Part shown: piece after piece, positions 45,312 to 53,169 of the stretch | Position numbering within the stretch: position 1 is the first letter of the stretch | How the letters are laid out: each line of letters opens with the position of its first letter | NCBI RefSeq assembly: GCF_036237315.1 | Contig: NZ_CP108356.1 | Location: 1,116,001 to 1,180,000 of the forward strand | Origin: Streptomyces sp. NBC_01351 | Lineage (GTDB): Bacteria; Actinomycetota; Actinomycetes; Streptomycetales; Streptomycetaceae | Direction: 5' to 3' | Length of the DNA: 64,000 nucleotides | Translations under genes and position numbers: made by a program | Notes under the pieces: model-generated | The model's input: the letters and a program-made list of their open reading frames with translations, nothing else | What the model was told of the DNA's origin: nothing | The model's database searches: none

Positions 45312-45680
45312 TCAGACGAGGCTCGGCACCCGGTGGACCGACTTGGGGCTGGGACCGTACCGGTTCTCGTGCGGCTCCCCCTCGGTGCGCATCAGGACGA
45401 GCATCCAGATCCAGCCGATGACCGGGATGCAGCCGATGAAGTACCACCAGCCGGACTTGCCCTGGTCGTGCAGGCGGCGCACGGAGAGGCCGATGGCCGG
45501 CAGTGCGATCGCCAGGGTGTAGACCGCGTAGAGGATGAACTTCGCGTCGAACGCGAAGTCGATCGTGAGGACGACCGCCTCGACGACGGCGTTGCACAGG
45601 ACGAACATCCAGAATTCCTGGCGTCGCGCACGGCCGGAGAAGGCGACGTACTTCTTCAGGACGTCGGTGTAGTAGTGCAC
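45312..45680 (-). CDS. DUF805 membrane protein
   Basis: The 122-aa protein starts GTG 45680 (MHYYTDVLKKYVAFSGRARRQEFWMF). The FSGRARRQEFW motif, three to four membrane helices and SVRRLHDQGKSGWWYFIGCIPVIG are diagnostic of DUF805. Function is unknown. The C-terminal ~25 residues are polar. It lies alone between icd and the chitosanase gene. Confidence 0.9.
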   Translation of the reverse strand: MHYYTDVLKKYVAFSGRARRQEFWMFVLCNAVVEAVVLTIDFAFDAKFILYAVYTLAIALPAIGLSVRRLHDQGKSGWWYFIGCIPVIGWIWMLVLMRTEGEPHENRYGPSPKSVHRVPSLV

Positions 45681-45778
45681 GAGTCCCCCCAGAGGACGGG
45701 TGGTGGGCCAGTCCTTCTGGAGCAAGCCGGGGCAGAATTTATGCGGATGTTACTGCCCGGTCAAGGTCCTTTGCCTTG

Positions 45779-46627
45779 TCAGCCGATGTGGAAGGGATCT
45801 CCGTAGACCTTCCAGTCGAGGGGGGTGTCGAGGTTCAGGTTGCCCTTCCTGAGGAAGACCCGCTGGGCCGTGTCCACGCGACTGGTGTCGCTGTGCGCCT
45901 CCTCCTGCTTCATCGCCCAGACCCGGGCGTCGAGGAAGGCGTTCAGGTACGTGGTCTCGTTGCCGCCCTGGGACGGCGGCTTGGCCTTGGCGAGGGCGCG
46001 CTTGCGGATGTTGCGGAAGCTCGCGGGGTCGGTGCCGTCGCCGTGCATGACGATGGCGTCGTAGTAGATGAACTGGCCGAGTACACCGAGCCCGTCGGCC
46101 TTGCCCTGCTTCACGGACGGGTTGAAGTAGACCCGGTCGCGCTCTCGGTTCTGGGCCTTCTTGAACTCGCTGTCCTGGGCCGCCTTCGCCCAGTCCTTCG
46201 TGAAGTTCGGGTCGAGGCCGGCGTGCGAGTCGGTGCCGTCGACCCGGCGCAGCGCCGGCAGGTACTTGGCGAGGACGTTGCCCGGCTTGATCTCGGTGTA
46301 GTACTCGACGAGGTCGAGCATGTCGCCGGTGCCGGAGCAGAAGCCGATGATCCCGGCCGTGTAGCCGCGACCGTCACCTATGTCCTCTATGTACTTGTAC
46401 TGCGCCTTCCAGTCCAGCGTGGAGTTCTCCGCACTGGAGACGATCTTCATGGCGATCTCCTTCTTCGCCGGATCGTCGAGCCCGACGGCCGCCGCCGCGA
46501 CCGCGGAGGCCGCGGCGGGGGTTGCGGCGGGCGCGGGGTCGGTGGCGTGGGCGGCGACCGGGGCGGCGAGGAGTGCGCAGCCGAGTACGGCTCCGATGGC
46601 CAGCGTCTTGCGGTGGGGGGTTAACAC
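45779..46627 (-). CDS. csnA: GH46 chitosanase, secreted
   Basis: The 282-aa protein has an N-terminal signal (PHRKTLAIGAVLGCALLAAPVAAHA in outline, RK then hydrophobic, AHA cleavage) and the GH46 catalytic region MKIVSSAENSTLDWKAQYKYIEDIGDGRGYT in outline, where Glu of SSAENS and Asp of IEDIGDGRG correspond to the acid/base pair. It ends with DWKVYGDPFHIG. It hydrolyses chitosan. The start is GTG with GGAGG 5 nt upstream, and the second codon is TTA (46622-46624), so expression should depend on bldA. A palindrome-like box lies 35-55 bp upstream. Confidence 0.93.
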   Translation of the reverse strand: MLTPHRKTLAIGAVLGCALLAAPVAAHATDPAPAATPAAASAVAAAAVGLDDPAKKEIAMKIVSSAENSTLDWKAQYKYIEDIGDGRGYTAGIIGFCSGTGDMLDLVEYYTEIKPGNVLAKYLPALRRVDGTDSHAGLDPNFTKDWAKAAQDSEFKKAQNRERDRVYFNPSVKQGKADGLGVLGQFIYYDAIVMHGDGTDPASFRNIRKRALAKAKPPSQGGNETTYLNAFLDARVWAMKQEEAHSDTSRVDTAQRVFLRKGNLNLDTPLDWKVYGDPFHIG

Positions 46628-46661
46628 AAGGCCTCCGTGGGGTGGTTGAGGCTTCCAGGTT

Positions 46662-46681
46662 GGTTAGGAAACTTTACTACC
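46662..46681 (-). promoter_or_regulatory. Operator-like inverted repeat upstream of chitosanase
   Basis: GGTTAGGAAACTTTACTACC is an imperfect palindrome centred on the C of AAACTTT, 35-55 bp before the chitosanase GTG. It resembles the TTAGGAAA-TTTCCTAA type box that I recall for ROK-family chitosanase regulators (CsnR) in Streptomyces. No csnR gene is in the window. Confidence 0.5.
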
Positions 46682-46699
46682 AGCCCACGGGGCCTTTCC

Positions 46700-47302
46700 T
46701 CAAGCCCCCTGCACCCGGTCCGCCAGCCCCCGCTTGGCATCCGGCCACTCGGGACGCGTGATGCCGTAGACGGCGGTGTCACGGATCCAGCCGTCCCTCA
46801 TGACCATGTGGTGGCGCAGCACCCCCTCGTGCGTCGCGCCGAGGCGCTCGATCGCGGCCCGCGACCTGCTGTTGCGCACGTCGGTGAGGAGTTCGACGCG
46901 GTTCATGCCCATCACCTCGAAGGCGTGCGTGAGCATGAGCAGTTTGGCCTCGGTGTTCAGACCGGTCCCCTGCCAGGACGCCCCGAGGAAGGTGTAGCCG
47001 ATCTCCAGCCGCCGGTACGTCCTGTTGATCGCCATCAGCCGGGTGGAGCCGGCGATCCGGCCGCTCGCCAGGTCCACCGTCGCGTACGCGATCTCCGTAC
47101 CGGCCTCGCGCGCCGCGAGCGCTTCGTCGATGAAGGCGGGAACGCCCTCGGGATGCGGGACGGTCGTCACCGGGAGCTCCCACAGCTTCCCGTCCCGGAT
47201 GGCCTCGCAGAGACCGTCGTGGTGCCGGTGCGCGAGCGGCTCCAGCCGTACCCGCCGTCCGACCAGTGCGCCGCCGTCCGGCTCTTCCGATATCCGCTCC
47301 AT
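46700..47302 (-). CDS. GNAT-family N-acetyltransferase (RimJ/RimL-like)
   Basis: The 200-aa protein shows the acetyl-CoA fold of the RimJ group: RRVRLEPLAHRHHDGLCEAIRDG, GRIAGSTRLMAINRTYRRLEIGYTFLGASWQGTGLNTEAK in outline (motif A), and NRVELLTDVRNSRSRAAIERLGATHEGVLRHH. The substrate, protein N-terminus or small molecule, is unknown. It is a single gene upstream of the chitosanase on the same strand. Confidence 0.9.
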   Translation of the reverse strand: MERISEEPDGGALVGRRVRLEPLAHRHHDGLCEAIRDGKLWELPVTTVPHPEGVPAFIDEALAAREAGTEIAYATVDLASGRIAGSTRLMAINRTYRRLEIGYTFLGASWQGTGLNTEAKLLMLTHAFEVMGMNRVELLTDVRNSRSRAAIERLGATHEGVLRHHMVMRDGWIRDTAVYGITRPEWPDAKRGLADRVQGA

Positions 47303-47379
47303 GTTCGGACCGCCCGTCCCAAGTGATCATCAGTGACAGGCGGACCCTACCGACGGCCCCGGCCGTCCTCACCGGATTT

Positions 47380-47432
47380 TCAGCAGGCGGTCAGGCGGTC
47401 GGACGGTCAGGCGGGTAGGCGGTCAGGCGGTC
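47380..47432. repeat. Short imperfect tandem repeats of GGCGGTCAG
   Basis: Between the GNAT gene and the end of corA, GGCGGTCAG-like units (GGCGGTCAG, GCGGTCGGA, CGGTCAGGC, GGCGGTCAG) recur every 8-9 nt for about 50 nt. The last unit runs into the corA stop region. It is a simple-sequence repeat without a visible function. Confidence 0.55.
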
Positions 47433-48519
47433 AGAGCCAGCCGTTGCGCCGGAACCCGCGGTGGATGACGAAGCAGGCGATCACCATGACGCCGACGACG
47501 AGCGGGTACCCGTAGGTCCAGTGCAGTTCGGGCATGTGGTCGAAGTTCATGCCGTAGACCCCGCACACCATGGTCGGGACGGCGACGATCGCGGCCCACG
47601 CCGTGATCTTGCGCATGTCCTCGTTCTGGGCGACGGTCACCTGCGCCAGGTGCGCCTGGAGGATCGAGTCGAGGAGGTTGTCGTAGGCGCCGATCTGCTC
47701 GGTGGCCCGGGCCAGGTGGTCGGCGACGTCCCGGAAGTAGGCCCTGACCTCCGCCGGGATGACCGGTATCGGCTGCGTGGCCAGCTGCTGGAGCGGCCGG
47801 CTCAGCGGGGCCACCGCTCGCCGCAGCTCCAGGAGTTCGCGCTTGAGCTGGTAGATCCGGCCGGCGTCGCCGCGGCCTCCGTGCTCGCTGAAGACCGCGG
47901 TCTCCACGGCGTCGATGTCGTTCTGCACGGCGTCCGTGACGGCCACGTAGTCGTCGACCACGTGGTCGGCCATGGCGTGCAGCACCGCCGCCGGCCCCTG
48001 GGCCAGCTGGTCCGGGGCGGCCTCCAGGGCCTCGCGGACCGGGCCGAGGGTGAGGCGGCCGCCGTGCCGGATGGTGATGACGAAGTCCTGGCCGGTGAAG
48101 GCCATCAGCTCGCCGGTCTCCACCACCTCGCTGGTCGCGGTCAGCTCCTCGTGCTCGACGTACCGCACGGTCTTGAAGACGGCGAACAGCGTGTCGTCGT
48201 AGCGCTCGATCTTGGGGCGCTGGTGCGCGTTGACCGCGTCCTCGACGGCGAGCGGGTGCAGGCCGAAGAGCCGGGCGAGCCCGGCGAACTCCTCCTGCGA
48301 GGGCTCGTGCAGACCGATCCAGACGAAGCCCTCGCCCGTCTTGCGGACCCGGCGCAGCGCCTCCTCGGCCTCCGCGCAGCCGTCCTGCCGCACGCCGTCC
48401 TGGTAGACCACACAGTTGACCACCGCGCTGCCGAGCGGGGAGCGGGCGGGGTGACTGAGGTCGACCGCCCGCCGGTAGCCGCGGCGCACGGCCCGGCGCA
48501 GGTTGCTGAACATGGACAA
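47431..48519 (-). CDS. corA: CorA-family magnesium/cobalt transporter
   Basis: The 362-aa protein has a long cytoplasmic domain and two C-terminal membrane helices, with the signature YGMNF (~residue 322) between helix 1 (WAAIVAVPTMVCGVYGMNF) and helix 2 (GYPLVVGVMVIACFVI), and a basic tail. The TTG at 48519 has AAGGAG 9 nt upstream and is preferred over ATG 48513. It is a pentameric divalent-cation channel. Confidence 0.92.
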   Translation of the reverse strand: MSMFSNLRRAVRRGYRRAVDLSHPARSPLGSAVVNCVVYQDGVRQDGCAEAEEALRRVRKTGEGFVWIGLHEPSQEEFAGLARLFGLHPLAVEDAVNAHQRPKIERYDDTLFAVFKTVRYVEHEELTATSEVVETGELMAFTGQDFVITIRHGGRLTLGPVREALEAAPDQLAQGPAAVLHAMADHVVDDYVAVTDAVQNDIDAVETAVFSEHGGRGDAGRIYQLKRELLELRRAVAPLSRPLQQLATQPIPVIPAEVRAYFRDVADHLARATEQIGAYDNLLDSILQAHLAQVTVAQNEDMRKITAWAAIVAVPTMVCGVYGMNFDHMPELHWTYGYPLVVGVMVIACFVIHRGFRRNGWL

Positions 48520-48588
48520 CGACGTACTCTCCTTCGGCGGATCAGCGGCCAGTCTGCCACCGCCCCCTCGGGGCCCGCGGCCGCCCCG

Positions 48589-48981
48589 TCAGGTGCGGTC
48601 GACGAACACGCTCGTCGACTTCACGCGCGCCGTGGCCCGCGCGCCCACTTCCAGCCCGAGCTCCTCCACCGCCTCCCGCGTGAGCAGCGAGACGATGCGG
48701 TGCGGACCGGCCTGGATCTCCACCTGCGCGGTGACCGTCCCGAGCTTCACCCCGGTGACGATCCCGGGGAAGGCGTTGCGCGCCGAGGTGTACGGAGCCT
48801 CGTCGCCATCGGCGCCCTCCTGCGCGGCCTCGACGCAGAACGCCGCCAGGTCCGGCCCGTCCACCATCCGCCGCGTGCCTTCCCTGCGGGTGGGGAACCG
48901 TTCGGCATCCGCCCAGCGCCGCGCCGTGTCGACGCTGACGCCGAGCAGCCGTGCCGCCTGACCGATCGTGTAGGACTCCAT
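48589..48981 (-). CDS. HTH-Mop (molybdopterin/TOBE) domain protein
   Basis: The 130-aa protein joins an N-terminal MerR/excisionase-like HTH (YTIGQAARLLGVSVDTARRWADAERFPTRREGTRR in outline, residues 4-40) with a single TOBE/Mop domain (ARNAFPGIVTGVKLGTVTAQVEIQAG in outline, SLLTREAVEELGLEVGARATARVKSTSVFV). Such proteins sense molybdate and control its transport, as far as known for the family. No mod transport genes are in this window. Confidence 0.88.
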   Translation of the reverse strand: MESYTIGQAARLLGVSVDTARRWADAERFPTRREGTRRMVDGPDLAAFCVEAAQEGADGDEAPYTSARNAFPGIVTGVKLGTVTAQVEIQAGPHRIVSLLTREAVEELGLEVGARATARVKSTSVFVDRT

Positions 48982-48991
48982 GCCCCGCAGC

Positions 48992-49909
48992 CTACGGCCC
49001 GGTCACCGAGGGACGACGCAGGGCCTCGCGGGCCGCCTCCCCGATCACCTCGGCCACCGCCGACAGCGCCGGGGAGTCCAGCTTCCACTGCTGCCAGTAC
49101 AGCGGTACGTCCATCGGCCGGCGCGGCACCAGCAGCACGAGCGCCCCCGCCCGCAGCAGCGGCCGCGACTGCTGTTCCGGCACCAGGCCCCAGCCGAGCC
49201 CGGCGACCACCGCGTCGCGGAAGCCCTCCGAGGTCGGGATGGAGTGCCGCACCGCCCCGGCCCCGCCCGCCGGGTCCCCCGTCAGGTCGCGCACGAACGC
49301 GTCCTGGAGGTCGTCCCTGCGGTCGAACACGATGGTCGGCGCCACCCGCAGGTCCCGCTCCGGGTCCCCCGTCAGGTGCCGGGCCGCGAAACCGGGGCTC
49401 GCCACCGGCAGGTACCGCGCCAGCCCCAGCAGCCGGGATGCGCACCCCGCCACCGGGTCGGGCGAGGAGGTGACGGCCGCCATCACCTGCCCCTCCCTCA
49501 GCAGCTCCGTCGTGTGCGCCTCGTCCTCCCGGTGCAGCTCGACGCAGACCGGCGGGTCCTGGGGAACCCGCGCCAGCGCCGGCAGGAACCAGGTGGCCAG
49601 CGAGTCCGCGTTCACCGCGATCGGCAGCCGCACCGGGCCCGCCCCGTCGGCCATCCCCAGCTCGGCCCGCGCGTCGCGCTCCAGGCGGGCCAGCTGGCGG
49701 GCGAAGCGGATCACCACCTCGCCGGACGCCGTGGCCCGTACCGGCTTCGTACGCATCAGCAGGACCCGCCCGGTCCGCTGCTCCAGGGCCTTGACCCGCT
49801 GGCTGACGGCCGACGGCGTCACGTGCAGGGCCGCGGCGGCGGCGTCGAAGGTGCCCTCGTCCACCACGGCGAGGAGGGTCCGTACCTGGTCCAGGGGAAG
49901 CTCGTCCAT
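48992..49909 (-). CDS. lysG: LysG/ArgP-type LysR regulator
   Basis: The 305-aa LysR-type regulator starts MDELPLDQVRTLLAVVDEGTFDAAAAALHVTPSAVSQRVKALE (outlined), with the winged-helix at 5-62 and a periplasmic-binding-like effector domain. The ArgP/LysG subgroup activates a divergent lysine/arginine exporter when bound to the amino acid. The divergent gene here is exactly such an exporter, 69 bp away. Confidence 0.92.
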   Translation of the reverse strand: MDELPLDQVRTLLAVVDEGTFDAAAAALHVTPSAVSQRVKALEQRTGRVLLMRTKPVRATASGEVVIRFARQLARLERDARAELGMADGAGPVRLPIAVNADSLATWFLPALARVPQDPPVCVELHREDEAHTTELLREGQVMAAVTSSPDPVAGCASRLLGLARYLPVASPGFAARHLTGDPERDLRVAPTIVFDRRDDLQDAFVRDLTGDPAGGAGAVRHSIPTSEGFRDAVVAGLGWGLVPEQQSRPLLRAGALVLLVPRRPMDVPLYWQQWKLDSPALSAVAEVIGEAAREALRRPSVTGP

Positions 49910-49978
49910 CACGAGCGCTAATGGTACGTAAAAATCTTTAGCTGTACTGAACAGGAGTGGCTGCCTACGGTCGACCTC
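49910..49978. promoter_or_regulatory. Divergent lysG-lysE promoter region
   Basis: The 69-bp gap is unusually A/T-rich for the window (GTACGTAAAAATCTTTAGCT near 49923-49942) and must carry both start signals and the LysG binding site. No perfect palindrome stands out. Confidence 0.55.
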
Positions 49979-50629
49979 ATGACACACGGCATCCTCACGG
50001 CGGCCCTCGCCGGTTTCGGCACCGGCCTCTCCCTCATCGTCGCCATCGGTGCGCAGAACGCCCTCGTCCTCCGTCAGGGCGCGCGCCGGCAGTCGGTCTT
50101 CGCCGTGGTCGCCATCTGTGCCGTCTCCGACGCCGTCCTCATCACCCTCGGCGTCGCCGGGGTCGGCGCCTTCGTCACCGCCTGGCCGGCCGCCCTCACG
50201 GCCGTCGGCATCGCCGGCGGCGGGTTCCTGATCTGCTACGGAGCCCTCGCGGCCCGCCGGGCGCTGCGACCCGCCCCGGGCGCTGCGCTCACCACGGAAG
50301 GCGGCGCTTCCGGTTCCGGCTCCGGCTCCGGCTCCCACCCCGGCCGCAGGGCCGCCGTGCTGACCTGCCTGGCCATGACCTGGCTCAATCCGCACGTCTA
50401 CCTGGACACCGTCCTGCTGCTCGGCTCCCTCGCCGCCGACCGCGGCGACCTGCGCTGGGCCTTCGGGACCGGGGCCGTCCTGGCCAGCCTCACCTGGTTC
50501 TCCACCCTGGGCTACGGGGCCCGGCTGCTGAGCGGCCTGCTCGCCCGCCCCTCGGCCTGGCGGGTGCTGGACGGCCTCGTCGCCGCGACGATGGTCACCA
50601 TGGGCGGCCTGCTCCTGGCCCGCGCCTGA
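49979..50629 (+). CDS. lysE: LysE/ArgO-type lysine/arginine exporter
   Basis: The 216-aa membrane protein begins with the ArgO pattern GFGTGLSLIVAIGAQNALVLRQG, followed by five to six helices (VVAICAVSDAVLITLGVAGVGAFV, AMTWLNPHVYLDTVLLLGSLA). A Gly-Ser repeat (GASGSGSGSGSHPG) forms the central cytoplasmic loop. With LysG it makes the classic amino-acid export switch. Export of lysine and/or arginine is assumed from the family. Confidence 0.93.
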   Translation: MTHGILTAALAGFGTGLSLIVAIGAQNALVLRQGARRQSVFAVVAICAVSDAVLITLGVAGVGAFVTAWPAALTAVGIAGGGFLICYGALAARRALRPAPGAALTTEGGASGSGSGSGSHPGRRAAVLTCLAMTWLNPHVYLDTVLLLGSLAADRGDLRWAFGTGAVLASLTWFSTLGYGARLLSGLLARPSAWRVLDGLVAATMVTMGGLLLARA

Positions 50630-50720
50630 CACCGGCGTGCCGATGCGCGCCGGCCGCCCGGGGCCCGGCGTCGCGCGTGGCATAGTGCGGTGGACCGACC
50701 CCGTGGAGCTGGAGCCCGCC

Positions 50721-51764
50721 GTGCCCGACCGCCCCTCCCCCGACGAGGTGCGCGCGTACTACGCCGCCCAGCCGGCCCCGCTCGTGGCCGCCACCGGGGT
50801 CGTCCTGGACTCCCGCGGGCGGGTGCTCGTACTGACCACCTCGTACAAGGCCGATCTGGAGCTTCCGGGCGGCAGTGTGGAGGACACCGAGACCCCGGAG
50901 CAGGGCCTGGCCCGCGAGTTGAAGGAAGAGCTGGACCTCGTCGTGCCGGTCGGGCGACTGCTGGCCGTGGACTCCCGGCCGCCGGGCACGCTCGGCCGCT
51001 CCCTCATCGTGCACGTCCACCTCGTCGGCCCGCTGACACCGCAGGAGGCCTCGGCGATCTCCTTCCCGGACGGCGAGATCACCGAGGCCCGCTGGCTGGC
51101 GCCCGAGGAGGCGTACGAGGCCCTCCCGGCCCGTATCGCACCCCGGTTGCGCGCCGGCCTGGCCGCCCTGCACGCCGGCTCCTTCGCCCACCTCGTGGAC
51201 GGCGTGCCCCAGCCCGGCTCCCCGGCCGGCCTGGACCCGGCCCGCCGGGCCGCCCTGGGCCACGCGGGCGAACTCGACGCGGCCAGCCACCGGGCCAACC
51301 GCCCCAAGGCCCTGACGGCGGCGAGCGTGCTCTTCACCGACGCCGAGGGCCGGATCCTGCTGGTCCGGCCCGCGTACGGCAGCACCCGCCGCTGGCACCT
51401 CCCCGGCGGCGGCATCGACAGCGACCTGGGCGAGACCCCGCGCGCGGCCGCCCGCCGGGAGGTCCAGGAGGAACTCGGCCTCGACCTCGCGCCGGGCCGT
51501 CTCCTCGCCGTGAACTGGTCCCACAAACCGGGCCACCCCGCCCGCATCCGCTTCCTCTACGACGGCGGCGTCCTCGACGCCCCGACCCTGGCCCGGATCC
51601 GTCTCGACCCCGTCGAACTCCTCGCCTGGCGTGCCGTACCCCGCACGGAGCTCCGCACCTTCGTGAAGGGCGCCCTGCGCCGCCAGATCGAAGCCTCCCT
51701 CACCGCCCGCAGCACGACTTCGGGCCCCCTGGAACTCCACGCCGGCCGCCCGGCCACGCCCTAA
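50721..51764 (+). CDS. Tandem Nudix hydrolase
   Basis: The 347-aa protein contains two Nudix boxes: GGSVEDTETPEQGLARELKEELDL (outlined; ~55-80) and GGGIDSDLGETPRAAARREVQEELGL (outlined; ~230-256), each with the REXXEE core (RELKEE, REVQEE). GTG 50721 is chosen because GGAGCTGGAG is 6-8 nt upstream. Substrates are unknown; double-Nudix proteins of this kind hydrolyse nucleoside diphosphate derivatives. Confidence 0.87.
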   Translation: MPDRPSPDEVRAYYAAQPAPLVAATGVVLDSRGRVLVLTTSYKADLELPGGSVEDTETPEQGLARELKEELDLVVPVGRLLAVDSRPPGTLGRSLIVHVHLVGPLTPQEASAISFPDGEITEARWLAPEEAYEALPARIAPRLRAGLAALHAGSFAHLVDGVPQPGSPAGLDPARRAALGHAGELDAASHRANRPKALTAASVLFTDAEGRILLVRPAYGSTRRWHLPGGGIDSDLGETPRAAARREVQEELGLDLAPGRLLAVNWSHKPGHPARIRFLYDGGVLDAPTLARIRLDPVELLAWRAVPRTELRTFVKGALRRQIEASLTARSTTSGPLELHAGRPATP

Positions 51765-51775
51765 CGGGGGCCCCG

Positions 51776-52033
51776 TCACATCTCCTCGACGGCCCGCAGC
51801 ACGCCCAACAGGCCGGCGTCCCGCACCACCGGCCGCAGCGCGTCGACATCCGTGGCACGCAGCCGCAGCAGCCCGGCCGGCTCCAGCGACAGCAGAAGCG
51901 GTTCGGCGTGCTCCGCGAGCCATCCCTCCTGTCCCAGTTCACGGGCCGGCCGCAGCAGCCCGACCACCGCTTCCGGCGAGCGCTCGACCGCCGGGCCGGC
52001 GTCGAGCAGCATCCGCCACGGCGCCTGTCGCAT
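51776..52033 (-). CDS. Hypothetical small protein
   Basis: The 85-aa frame starts ATG 52033 (MRQAPWRMLLDAGPAVERSPEAVVGLLRPARELG in outline) with GGTGGGGG upstream and ends RAVEEM. It is helical, Leu/Ala/Glu-rich, without a recognised domain. It converges on the Nudix gene with 11 nt between stops. Codon usage looks coding, but a longer upstream extension to 52183 is not convincing. Confidence 0.5.
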   Translation of the reverse strand: MRQAPWRMLLDAGPAVERSPEAVVGLLRPARELGQEGWLAEHAEPLLLSLEPAGLLRLRATDVDALRPVVRDAGLLGVLRAVEEM

Positions 52034-52665
52034 CCCCCACCCGGACCCCCCGGTTTCACTTCGCTTCAGGAAGCACCCCCGAAGCCTAGGGCGTGACCTG
52101 CGCCGATGTCCTGATCTTCGGATTTCTCCGGCGCCGAGGGAACGGACCTCCCGTGCACTGGTTGGCCACGAGTCCGATCGCACTGCTCACCTTCGTGTTC
52201 ACGGCCCTGTTCACCGGGGTCGTCCTGCCGCCGTATGGTCCTCGCGTCCCGCCCGCCGACGGGCCGCGGCGGCGGTGCCGGCCCAGATCCTGAGGACCGT
52301 CCGTGCCCTCTTCGGCTCGCTCGGCCACTGAGGGCACGGGGAGCTGCCCGGCGGCGCGGGAAACGCTGCGGCCCAGGCGGGCAGATATCTATGTTCGCGA
52401 GATGAGAATTTGGCGGACCGCGCGCTGAGGGTTTTTCACGGCCTCAGGGAGGGCGGCGATAATTACGCCACGGGTCACCGTGCCGTGCTACTGTCGATCT
52501 CAGTTGCAGTTGTGGTTCCCAAAAATTTCAAGCACCAGTCGGACTTCGCGTCCACTGTGAACGCTTGTGTATTTCCGGTCTTTTTGGTCCGGCGGGGCAA
52601 TCATCGCGGCGACACGAGGTCCGCACGTTGCGGATCGCGTTGTACTGCCCCAAAGGAGATTTGAC
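52034..52665. promoter_or_regulatory. Long leader/intergenic region upstream of the cold-shock gene
   Basis: This 632-bp gap has no convincing gene. From about 52380 it becomes clearly AT-richer (AGATATCTATGTTCGC, GAGAATTTGG, GATAATTACG, CCCAAAAATTTCAAGC), which is typical of cold-shock promoters and 5' leaders. Candidate -10-like TACTGT lies at about 52491. The transcript leader could be ~150-170 nt, as in cspA genes. A weak 46-codon membrane-like frame at 52153-52293 was not accepted. Confidence 0.55.
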
Positions 52666-52869
52666 ATGGCTACTGGTACCGTGAAGTGGTTCAACGCGGA
52701 AAAGGGTTTCGGCTTCATCGAGCAGGACGGTGGCGGCGCTGACGTGTTCGCCCACTACTCGAACATCGCCGCCCAGGGCTTCCGCGAGCTGCAGGAAGGC
52801 CAGAAGGTCAGCTTCGACATCGCTCAGGGCCAGAAGGGCCCGACGGCCGAGAACATCGTTCCCGCCTGA
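52666..52869 (+). CDS. Cold-shock protein (CspA type)
   Basis: The 67-aa protein is a complete cold-shock domain: [20 protein letters not shown] with RNP1 (KGFGFI) and RNP2-like DVFAHYSNI, ending [10 protein letters not shown]. It has a strong ribosome site (AAAGGAG, 8 nt spacing). It is a single-stranded nucleic-acid chaperone. A perfect terminator follows 16 nt after the stop, and a DEAD-box helicase gene comes next, a common partner in cold adaptation. Confidence 0.96.
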   Translation: MATGTVKWFNAEKGFGFIEQDGGGADVFAHYSNIAAQGFRELQEGQKVSFDIAQGQKGPTAENIVPA

Positions 52870-52884
52870 CGCTGACGCGTATTC

Positions 52885-52933
52885 GCAGCTGGGGCCCGCA
52901 TCCCTCGGGGTGCGGGCCCCAGCTGCGCGTTTT
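52885..52933 (+). terminator. Intrinsic terminator of the cold-shock gene
   Basis: GCAGCTGGGGCCCGCA pairs perfectly (16 bp) with TGCGGGCCCCAGCTGC around a 10-nt loop and is followed by GCGTTTT. This is one of the strongest hairpins in the window and should end most csp transcripts before the helicase gene. Confidence 0.92.
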
Positions 52934-53169
52934 CCCCGCAGTGAGTTTACCTGCGGGACGATCCGAGGATTCCGCGGCCCTCCGTACGAGGATCCTCACC
53001 CGGGGACACCCGCCTTCACGGTGCGGCCCCGTTTCCAGCGCCTGAGCTCGCACGCATTTTCGCCGGCCAGATTCGCTTTCACGTTCCATCCGGCCCATTC
53101 TCGCAATTCTCCGTGCGCTCGTCGCTGCGGGAATTCCTTGATATGCGCCGCATTCGAGGAAGGTTCCGC

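Noticed and set aside
52086..52337. Small frames on either strand (83-codon minus; 46-codon membrane-like plus from 52153)
   Set aside because: Weak or poorly spaced ribosome sites, no recognised family and overlap with each other. Neither is clearly coding.
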